From contig CAJQPC010000050.1 of NCBI GenBank assembly GCA_905480105.1, positions 1 through 42,325 on the forward strand: DNA of 42,325 nucleotides, read 5' to 3'. Positions 1 to 6,654 of the stretch are shown here, one piece after another. How positions within the stretch are numbered: the stretch's first letter is position 1; each line of letters starts with the position of its first letter. A model generated the notes under the pieces. It was not told the origin of the DNA and made no database searches. It saw nothing but the letters and a program-made list of their open reading frames with translations. This DNA comes from an uncultured bacterium (lineage in GTDB: Bacteria > Myxococcota_A > UBA796 > CAJQPC01). The translations under genes and the position numbers were made by a program.

Positions 1-366
1 CGACGCCCGGGTACACGCGGCGCTGAACTGTGCGAGCAAGGGCTGCCCTCCCTGCCCCTCAAGCCCGTCTCCGCAGCCACGCTGGAGGCCGATCTGGACA
101 CCGCTGCCCGCCAGTGGGTTTCGACGAACGCCTGGGTGGTCCAGGACGAGCAGATCCAGCTCAACAAGATCTTTGACTGGTATGGGGACGACTTTGTGCC
201 CAAGTACGGCGAGCTTCACGACGTGCCGGGTCAGGGCGGCAAAAAGCAGGCGGCCTTGAACTTCATCGCGGTGCACGCACCGAGCTTGGAACTTGCCAAA
301 ACGGCCAAGAACCCAGGCGTTAAAGTGGTTTACGGAACGTATGACTGGAGCGTAAACCGACGCTGA
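1..366 (+). CDS. DUF547-family protein, C-terminal part, with apparent frameshift
   Basis: This is the 3' end of a gene that begins before the window. Frame 1 gives a DUF547-like C-terminus (KIFDWYGDDF, then LNFIAVHAP, ending VYGTYDWSVN before the stop). The hallmark DUF547 stretch with two Cys (VHAALNCASKGCPP) is present just upstream, but in frame 2, at about positions 11-52. The two frames join near 49-56, where one extra C in the run of Cs would restore a single frame. DUF547 proteins are widespread and often secreted; their activity is poorly defined, although the conserved NC..CP segment suggests a thiol site. Either the gene is broken or the assembly lost one base. The stop lies 8 bp from the stop of the convergent aldehyde-dehydrogenase-like gene. 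Family call fairly sure; frameshift cause unknown. Confidence 0.7.
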   Translation, partial: RRPGTRGAELCEQGLPSLPLKPVSAATLEADLDTAARQWVSTNAWVVQDEQIQLNKIFDWYGDDFVPKYGELHDVPGQGGKKQAALNFIAVHAPSLELAKTAKNPGVKVVYGTYDWSVNRR

Positions 367-374
367 GCTTGGGC

Positions 375-2003
375 TTAAACTTCTGGCTCTAGCAGTAGCC
401 CCAGGTCTTCCTCTATCTCAATGGATTCCAGGTCGAGCAAGGGGGCGCTGGGCCCCGCGGTCCAGTGAGAGCCAGGCAAGGTGTAGGTGTCGTCGAAGGG
501 CCGTGGCTCCTGCACGTGGGAGCGGGGGTAGGTGAAGAAGCGTACCAAGTCCCCACCGCAAGCATGCCCGGAGCTGGACCGACCCAAGCCCACGCTGGAG
601 AGGGGCAGCGTCCGTGAGGTCGTGCTGAGGTTCACGTGCACCCGACCAGAGCGCAGCTTGTCCACCAGGTCGGCCACGTCGTGATCGGGGCTGGGGAAGA
701 GCCCACAAGCCAGGCGATAAAAGGCCTGGTTGTGCAAGGCGACCGCCTCTTCTGGGGAGTCCACGCGGTAGACCAGCAAGGTGGGCCCGGGAGGCTCCTC
801 GTTGAGGAAGGCCGAGCCCTTCCGCCAGTCGATGGAGTAGATGCCTGGCGACACGTAAAAGCCCCGTCGCTTCGTGCGGGTCAGGGAGCTTCCCTCCAGG
901 AGAGCGGTGTGGCCCTTGGCCTGGAGCGCGCGGCCGTAGCGGCGGAAGCGGCTGCGGGCATTCTCTGAGATGAGCGGGCCCATAAAGATGTCGGAGTCAA
1001 AGCCGTAGCCAATGCTCAGACGCTTCGTGTGGCGGACCAGCGACTCTACAAAGGCATCGTAGGTCCCAGATTCGACGATGACGCGGGCGGTGGAGTCGTG
1101 TCGCTGACCGGAGGAGACAAATGCGCCGACCATGACCTGGTAGACCGCCCGGTCCAGCTCGCAGCCGTCGAGCACGATGGACAAGGCCTTGCCACCGGTT
1201 TGGTACAGCACGGGTAGCTCAGGCCTGTCAAAGGTCTGGCGACGGATGTCCATGGCAGTGGAGAAGGAGCCAGTGAGCATCAGGGCATCGATGTCAGGAT
1301 GGGTAGACAGACGCTTTCCCGACCCGCCGCCGCTCCCCTGGACCATGTTCACCACGCCGCGGGGCAACCGGCACTGGTCCCACAACTCAGCAATGAGCTG
1401 ACCACAGCCGGGAGTGAACTTGCTGGGCTTGAAGACCACGGTGCCGCCGGACAGCACTGCGGCCGCAGTGGCGGTGGCAGTGCTCAAGACGGGCAGATTG
1501 AAGGGGCAGAGAATCGCGCTCACTCCCCTAGGCACAGGATCATTGCGCCCAGAAACCTCTTCTTGGATGCTGGGCTGGAGTAGGTTGACGCCCCCGTCCA
1601 CCATCAAATCCAAGGCCTTGAGCGTGTCGATGACCTCGACCCGGGCCTCCCAGATGGGCCTTCCCGTCTCTCGAGTGGCCAGATTGACCAGGCGTTCCCT
1701 CCCCTTCGCGATGGCTTGTCGAAACCGGCGCACAGCGGCGGCGCGATCGACCAAGCTCACCCGCCGCCAGATGCGCGTGGACATCCGAGCATGCTCTACC
1801 GCGTCGTCTACCGACGCCTCCGAGAACGCGAAGCGTCCCAACACGTCGCTGCGGTCACCGGGATTTACCCCGTTGATATAGCCATCTACCTGTTCGGGTC
1901 GGATGAATGACCCGTACACATAGTCGCCTTTGCGTACGAGGCGGTCACGGGTATCGTCCAAGCGCGTCTCTCCGAAAATGCGTGATCCGATTATAGACCC
2001 CAT
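375..2003 (-). CDS. Aldehyde dehydrogenase superfamily protein, probable pseudoenzyme
   Basis: The 542-residue protein has the full ALDH fold and is closest in feel to AstD-type succinylglutamate-semialdehyde dehydrogenases. Visible motifs are ARETGRPIWEAR (about 109-121), the oxyanion Asn in CPFNLP (N169), the NAD-contacting Lys in VFKPS (K192), the LTGS turn (about 243-246) and NEEPPGP (about 401-407). The two catalytic residues are absent. The general-base Glu of the E(M/L)GGK motif is Gln (YQTGGK, Q268). The nucleophilic Cys of the GQ.C motif is His (SSGQRH, H302; codon CAC). NAD(P) binding may persist, but ordinary aldehyde oxidation should not. The reading frame is intact across 1.6 kb, so this is not simple decay. 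The C-terminus carries an extra acidic Glu-rich tail. It is divergent from the CBS gene with only 29 bp between the two start codons. Confidence 0.88.
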   Translation of the reverse strand: MGSIIGSRIFGETRLDDTRDRLVRKGDYVYGSFIRPEQVDGYINGVNPGDRSDVLGRFAFSEASVDDAVEHARMSTRIWRRVSLVDRAAAVRRFRQAIAKGRERLVNLATRETGRPIWEARVEVIDTLKALDLMVDGGVNLLQPSIQEEVSGRNDPVPRGVSAILCPFNLPVLSTATATAAAVLSGGTVVFKPSKFTPGCGQLIAELWDQCRLPRGVVNMVQGSGGGSGKRLSTHPDIDALMLTGSFSTAMDIRRQTFDRPELPVLYQTGGKALSIVLDGCELDRAVYQVMVGAFVSSGQRHDSTARVIVESGTYDAFVESLVRHTKRLSIGYGFDSDIFMGPLISENARSRFRRYGRALQAKGHTALLEGSSLTRTKRRGFYVSPGIYSIDWRKGSAFLNEEPPGPTLLVYRVDSPEEAVALHNQAFYRLACGLFPSPDHDVADLVDKLRSGRVHVNLSTTSRTLPLSSVGLGRSSSGHACGGDLVRFFTYPRSHVQEPRPFDDTYTLPGSHWTAGPSAPLLDLESIEIEEDLGLLLEPEV

Positions 2004-2032
2004 TCTCGAAAACCCGAGATCAGGGAGCCGCA

Positions 2033-3424
2033 GTGCACAAGGTCTACGACAACGTCCTGGAGTGCGTCGGGGACACCCCCATCGTCCGTATGAATTCCGT
2101 CACAACCGGGCTTCAGGGCAAGCTCTACTCCAAGTTAGAGATGCTGAATCCAGGCGGGTCCATCAAGGACCGAATTGCACTGCAGATCATCGCTGACGCC
2201 GAGGCAGACGGCTCCCTAAAGCCGGGCGCGATGATCGTGGAGGGTACCTCTGGCAACACCGGAGCAGGACTGGCCATGGTCGGCGCGATCAAGGGCTACC
2301 CTTGCACCTTCGTGATGCCGGACAAGCAATCCGAAGAGAAGCGCGCCGCGTTGCGCGCCTACGGCGCGAAAGTGGTGATCACCCCCACCGCTGTGGAGCC
2401 AGAGGACGAACGCTCCTACTACAGCGTCTCCAAAAAGCTGAGCAGCGAGCCTGACGCCTTCTACGCGAACCAGTACCACAACCCCTCCAACCCCAAGACC
2501 CACGTGCTGAGCACCGGTCCGGAGATCTGGGAGCAGATGGGTGAGGAGCTGGACGCCGTAGTCTGCGGCATGGGGACCGGCGGCACGATCAGCGGGATCG
2601 GCAAGTTCCTCAAGTCCAAGAACCCGAAGATTCAGATCGTCGGCGTGGACCCAGTGGGCTCCGTGTTCTTCGACTTCTTCCACACCGGCAAGATGACCAC
2701 CCCACACACCTACGTGGTGGAGGGCATCGGCGAGGACTTCATGCCCACCACGGTGCGATGGGAATACATCGACGACATCGTGCGCGTGAACGACGTGGAG
2801 AGCTTCCAGATGACCCGCCGGGTGGTTCGGGAAGAGGGCATCTTCTGCGGCGGCTCTTGCGGTGCGGCTGTGGCCGGCGCCCTGAAATGGATGGCGCGCA
2901 ACGACCGCAAGGACCTGAAGGTCCTGGTCATCCTGCCCGACTCCGGCAGCCGCTACCTCTCCAAAATCTACAACGATGCGTGGATGCGCGAGAACGGCTT
3001 CTTGGACACCAGCGGCGGCATGGGCCAGGTCAGCGACCTGCTCAAGCGTCAGGGCAACCGGCAGCTGATCTCGGTGGCCCCCACCGCCAAGGCGGCCGAG
3101 GTCATCGGACTGATGAAGCTCAAGGGCGTCAGCCAAGTCCCCGTCCTCGAAGACGGCCAGATCAACGGCATCCTGACCGAGACCTCGTTGCTGGAGCAGG
3201 CCCTCAAGAACGGCGGGGCCAACACCTCCGTTGGGGACCTGATTCAGATGGACTACTGCACGGTCGAAGCGGACGAGAACATCACCGTGCTCACTGACCT
3301 GTTCCGCCGCTACAAAGTGTGCTTTGTGGTCACCAGCGAGGGCAAGCGTCACACCGTTCACGACGTGATCACCAAGATCGACCTGATCGACTACATCGCC
3401 AGCCGCACCGGGAGCGGATCATGA
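2033..3424 (+). CDS. cbs: Cystathionine beta-synthase
   Basis: This PLP enzyme condenses homocysteine with serine to cystathionine, the first step of reverse transsulfuration. Residues 1 to about 320 are the fold-type II catalytic domain. The PLP lysine is K45 in NPGGSIKDR, the substrate/cofactor loop is EGTSGNTG (about 79-86), and the phosphate-binding loop is GMGTGGTISG. Residues from about 335 to 463 form a C-terminal pair of CBS (Bateman) motifs, as in regulated CBS enzymes, although whether they bind S-adenosylmethionine cannot be read from sequence. The start is a GTG preceded by a GGGAG-like site. The stop overlaps the next start (ATGA, 3421-3424), so the two transsulfuration genes are translationally coupled. 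The presence of the Bateman region argues against a plain cysteine synthase. Confidence 0.93.
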   Translation: MHKVYDNVLECVGDTPIVRMNSVTTGLQGKLYSKLEMLNPGGSIKDRIALQIIADAEADGSLKPGAMIVEGTSGNTGAGLAMVGAIKGYPCTFVMPDKQSEEKRAALRAYGAKVVITPTAVEPEDERSYYSVSKKLSSEPDAFYANQYHNPSNPKTHVLSTGPEIWEQMGEELDAVVCGMGTGGTISGIGKFLKSKNPKIQIVGVDPVGSVFFDFFHTGKMTTPHTYVVEGIGEDFMPTTVRWEYIDDIVRVNDVESFQMTRRVVREEGIFCGGSCGAAVAGALKWMARNDRKDLKVLVILPDSGSRYLSKIYNDAWMRENGFLDTSGGMGQVSDLLKRQGNRQLISVAPTAKAAEVIGLMKLKGVSQVPVLEDGQINGILTETSLLEQALKNGGANTSVGDLIQMDYCTVEADENITVLTDLFRRYKVCFVVTSEGKRHTVHDVITKIDLIDYIASRTGSGS

Positions 3425-4599
3425 GCACCGAAAGCAACAAGCCTGAGACCCTGTCCATCCACGGAGGCCAGTCCTTCGAGCCTGTCACCGGCGCCGTGAT
3501 GGTCCCCGTCTTCCAGACCAGCACCTATGCCCAGCCCGCAGTTGGCAAGCCCAAGAATGGCTACGAGTACAGCCGCTCCCAGAACCCTACCCGGGAAGCC
3601 CTGGAAGCAGCCATCTCCAGCTTAGAGGGGCGCGACATCGAAGGCGGCGCCCATACAGCCTGTTTCGGTTCGGGTTCGGCAGCCACCGCTGCGGTGATGT
3701 CCTTGCTCTCCGCTGGCGACAAAGTGGTCTCCGGTGACGATGTCTACGGCGGTACCTACCGCCAGTTCACCAAGATCTTTGCCCGCCAGGGCATCGCGTT
3801 CACCTTCGCGGACTTTACGTCGCTGAGCCCCGAGGAAGCCATCCCCGAGGGCACCGCGCTGGTGTGGTTGGAGTCCCCGACCAATCCCCTGCTCAAGGTG
3901 GCTGACATCGCCGCGCTGAGTGCCCGGGCCGCCCAGGTCGGAGCACTGGTCGTGGTCGATAACACCTTTGCAACACCGATCTTCCAGCAGCCCCTGACCC
4001 TGGGTGCAGACTTTGTGGTGCACTCCACCACCAAGTACATCAACGGCCACAGCGACGTGGTCGGTGGCTGCGTGGTCACCGCAGACCCTGAGCTGATGGA
4101 ACGCGTCCGCTTTATCCAGAACGGCACCGGCGGCGTGCCCGGCATCTGGGACTGCTGGCTGACCCTGCGCGGCATCAAGACTCTGGCCCTCCGCATGGAG
4201 CGCCACCAGTCCAACGCCGTGGCCCTTGTGGCCTGGCTGAAGAACCACCCCAAGGTGGGCAAGGTTTGGTACCCCATGGACCCCGACCACCCGCAGTTCG
4301 AGGTGGCCAGCCGCCAGATGTCCGGCTTTGGCGGGATGATCAGCTTTGAGCTGAACGCCGACCTGGCTGCAGCCGAGCGCTTCTGTGAGGCCTGCAAGGT
4401 ATTCACCTTGGCCGAGTCCCTGGGTGGCGTGGAGAGCTTGATCGAGCTGCCCGCAGCCATGACACACGCCTCTATTCCTCCGGATGTGCGGAAAGAGATT
4501 GGCATCACCGACGGTCTGGTTCGAGCCAGCGTTGGCATTGAGCACATCGACGACTTGATCGCGGACGTGGCGCAAGCCATTGCTGCGGCGGGCATCTGA
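3421..4599 (+). CDS. Cystathionine gamma-lyase / gamma-synthase family PLP enzyme
   Basis: The protein is 392 residues, normal for the Cys/Met-metabolism PLP family. The PLP lysine is K205 in HSTTKYINGHSD. Also visible are the cofactor contacts YEYSRSQNPTR (about 43-53) and FGSGSAA, the ESPTNP motif, VVDNTFATP, and the C-terminal GLVRASVGIEH. Position right after cbs with an ATGA overlap argues that it works as cystathionine gamma-lyase (cystathionine to cysteine, 2-oxobutyrate and ammonia), completing reverse transsulfuration. Gamma-synthase or homocysteine desulfhydrase activity cannot be excluded by sequence. The ATG at 3421 was chosen over longer frames because those would run inside cbs and because the protein then starts where the family does. 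Confidence 0.9.
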   Translation: MSTESNKPETLSIHGGQSFEPVTGAVMVPVFQTSTYAQPAVGKPKNGYEYSRSQNPTREALEAAISSLEGRDIEGGAHTACFGSGSAATAAVMSLLSAGDKVVSGDDVYGGTYRQFTKIFARQGIAFTFADFTSLSPEEAIPEGTALVWLESPTNPLLKVADIAALSARAAQVGALVVVDNTFATPIFQQPLTLGADFVVHSTTKYINGHSDVVGGCVVTADPELMERVRFIQNGTGGVPGIWDCWLTLRGIKTLALRMERHQSNAVALVAWLKNHPKVGKVWYPMDPDHPQFEVASRQMSGFGGMISFELNADLAAAERFCEACKVFTLAESLGGVESLIELPAAMTHASIPPDVRKEIGITDGLVRASVGIEHIDDLIADVAQAIAAAGI

Positions 4600-4609
4600 G
4601 GCGGAAGGC

Positions 4610-5695
4610 TTGAGCCTCACCGGTCGCCAAGTCTTGCTCTTGGCGCCGGCTCCTGGCATTCCGGTGCTGGGGCCATCTGGGGCCTCGGCCCACCTGCGGG
4701 GAATTGCCCAGGCCTTCGTGACGCGAGGCGCGGAGCTCCGCATCGTTGCAGCCCTGGAGAGCGACCGTCGTGGGGTGCACGGACAGGTTCCTGTGCCCAT
4801 CCAAGCCGTAGGGGTGCCTGGATGGCCCAGCTGGCTGCCCAAGTACCGAGAGCGACGCGAAACCTGGGCGGCAAACAAGGTGGCGCGACGGGCGCTGCGC
4901 GGTCCAACGCCAGAGTTGGTCTATGAGCGCTGGAGCCTATTTTCCTTGGCGGGAGAACAGGTGCGCAAAGAGACAGGCGCCCCCTGGGTCTTGGAGATCA
5001 ACGCGCCCCTGTTCCAAGAGCGCGAGCGCTTCGAAGAAATCCGCGATGCCGTCTATGCCAAGCGAATGCAGCGTCAGGCCCTGCTGTCCGCAGACCGGCT
5101 GGTTGTGGTGAGCGACTGGCTGGCCAACTGGCTGACCCAGGACATTGGCGTGCGGCCCAACCGCATCCGAGTGGTGCCCAACGGGACCAGCCCGCACATC
5201 GGCGAGCGAAGCGCCACACGAGCCGGACTGGGCTTTTCAGAGAGTGACTTTGTGGTGGGGTTTTTGGGCTCAATGAAGGTCTGGCACGGGGTCCAACGCC
5301 TGCCGAACTGGATCGACAGCATTCCAGGCGCCAAGGGACTTTTGGTGGGCTCCGGCCCCGTGGAATTGCCCCAGGGCCTGCTCCAGACCGGCTCCGTTTC
5401 CCAGGCCAAGTCGGCGGACTTGGTCGCAGCCATGGACGTGGGACTCATCCCCTACCCTTCCAATGCCCCGCCCTGGTTCTGCCCGTTGAAGCTTTGGGCC
5501 TACCGGGCACAAGGCACCCCCGTGGTGGCCTCGGATGTGGGAGAGATCGCAAGCTGGCTCGGAGAGGGAGACCGGCTGGTGCAAGAAGAGGAGGCGTGGG
5601 TGACCCAGATCGCATCCTGCCGCAGTCAACGCACCACCCCACACCAGCGCTTGTGGACCCAGGTCCTAGACGAAGCCTTGGAGGGACTGCTCTGA
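4610..5695 (+). CDS. Glycosyltransferase family 4 (GT-B fold)
   Basis: This is a probable retaining GT-B glycosyltransferase acting on a nucleotide sugar for an envelope polysaccharide or similar glycan; acceptor and sugar are unknown. The N-terminal half has the GPSGASAHLRGIAQAF helix-loop near residues 20-37. The hinge (RLVVVSDWLANWL, RIRVVPNG) precedes the donor-binding half, with FLGSMKVWHG, then GLIPYPSNAPPWFCPLKLWAYRAQGTPVVASDVGE, a typical GT4 segment. I chose TTG at 4610 because GAGG lies about 8 bases upstream. An alternative TTG at 4580 would overlap the lyase gene and has no ribosome site. It follows the transsulfuration pair by only a few bases, so it may be cotranscribed without sharing its pathway. 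Confidence 0.82.
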   Translation: MSLTGRQVLLLAPAPGIPVLGPSGASAHLRGIAQAFVTRGAELRIVAALESDRRGVHGQVPVPIQAVGVPGWPSWLPKYRERRETWAANKVARRALRGPTPELVYERWSLFSLAGEQVRKETGAPWVLEINAPLFQERERFEEIRDAVYAKRMQRQALLSADRLVVVSDWLANWLTQDIGVRPNRIRVVPNGTSPHIGERSATRAGLGFSESDFVVGFLGSMKVWHGVQRLPNWIDSIPGAKGLLVGSGPVELPQGLLQTGSVSQAKSADLVAAMDVGLIPYPSNAPPWFCPLKLWAYRAQGTPVVASDVGEIASWLGEGDRLVQEEEAWVTQIASCRSQRTTPHQRLWTQVLDEALEGLL

Positions 5696-5712
5696 GCGGA
5701 TAGCTTGCACCC

Positions 5713-6654
5713 ATGCCACTGCTACTGCTCCTGACCGCCTGCCAACTTCGCGAAGCTCTGGACAGCGATGTTGTACCCAAAGACTGCGAAGAACGACAGC
5801 TCTTCTACGTGGATGCCGATGGGGACGGCTATGGGGCAGAGGACCAAAAGATCCTGGCCTGTGAGCAGCCCGAAGAGAGTTCGGAGGTGGCTGGGGACTG
5901 CGACGACACGGATCCGGACTTGGTGGAGGACTGTGCGCCACAACCCTCTGAGCTCTGCGATGGCGCCCCCCCACTCAGTGGGGCTCAAGTCAGCTACCCA
6001 GACCCTGAATTCCCCGAGTGCCCCGCCGAGCTGAGCGCACCCAGCCTTTTCTTTCAGGGTGCCCAAGCCGAGCGCTACATCACCGTTCAGCAGTGCACCG
6101 TAGAGACCACCTGCGAACAAGCTCAGCTCTCCGCCGTGGAGCTGAACTGCGAAACCCAGGTGGCCTATGGAGAGAGCGGCGGATCTGCGGTGGAGCTGAC
6201 CTTGGCAGATGAACAAGCACTCGTGCTCCTGAGTGACTTTGCCACGGTCGATCCGGGTCTCCAATGGCCCGTAGACTTGGCGGTGCTCTTTGTCGTGGAT
6301 GGCGCCGATACCTGGGTGAGCATCTACGACGCGGACCTTACGCTCCGCTTGGGATGGATGCAGACCAATGGGGCGCTTGTTCCGCCTGCGGACTTGCTCG
6401 CAGCAGCCGGCCTGGGCGAGATTCCTTGGTGGGGACTGACAAGCGTGCAGGACAACCTGGAACTCTGCGACTGGGGAGACGAGACCCAGTCCCTCAAGCC
6501 CATTGGCCTGGACCTTGCCCTGGGGGGTCAGACTGCCACACTGGGCTCCAATTCCTGGGCCGACCTGGGAGACAGCTACCGAGTGCACTCCGGTCTACTC
6601 TATGACTCCACGGACACCGACAGCGAACGCACCCTGCTGATCACTGGACGCTGA
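5713..6654 (+). CDS. MopE-type putative metal-binding lipoprotein
   Basis: A 313-residue secreted lipoprotein. It has a very short signal (MPLLLLLTAC, lipobox LTAC with the lipidated Cys at residue 10). This is followed by the MopE-type motif: Cys, FYVDADGDGYG (about 36-46), a Cys-Pro step, then GDCDDTDPD (about 61-69) and another Cys. The Asp-rich loops look like cation-binding sites; in this family they are annotated as putative metal-binding. The remaining ~220 residues are Cys- and acid-rich with no domain I can name, probably a beta-rich extracellular module. It sits between the glycosyltransferase and plsB, with plsB beginning immediately after its stop. Surface or periplasmic location is expected; function unknown. 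Confidence 0.82.
   Translation: MPLLLLLTACQLREALDSDVVPKDCEERQLFYVDADGDGYGAEDQKILACEQPEESSEVAGDCDDTDPDLVEDCAPQPSELCDGAPPLSGAQVSYPDPEFPECPAELSAPSLFFQGAQAERYITVQQCTVETTCEQAQLSAVELNCETQVAYGESGGSAVELTLADEQALVLLSDFATVDPGLQWPVDLAVLFVVDGADTWVSIYDADLTLRLGWMQTNGALVPPADLLAAAGLGEIPWWGLTSVQDNLELCDWGDETQSLKPIGLDLALGGQTATLGSNSWADLGDSYRVHSGLLYDSTDTDSERTLLITGR

Noticed and set aside
2216-3361. A 381-codon open frame on the minus strand
   Set aside because: Antisense to cbs; His/Ala/Gly/Val-rich without known motifs.
3622-4878. A 418-codon open frame on the minus strand
   Set aside because: Antisense to the cystathionine lyase and glycosyltransferase genes.
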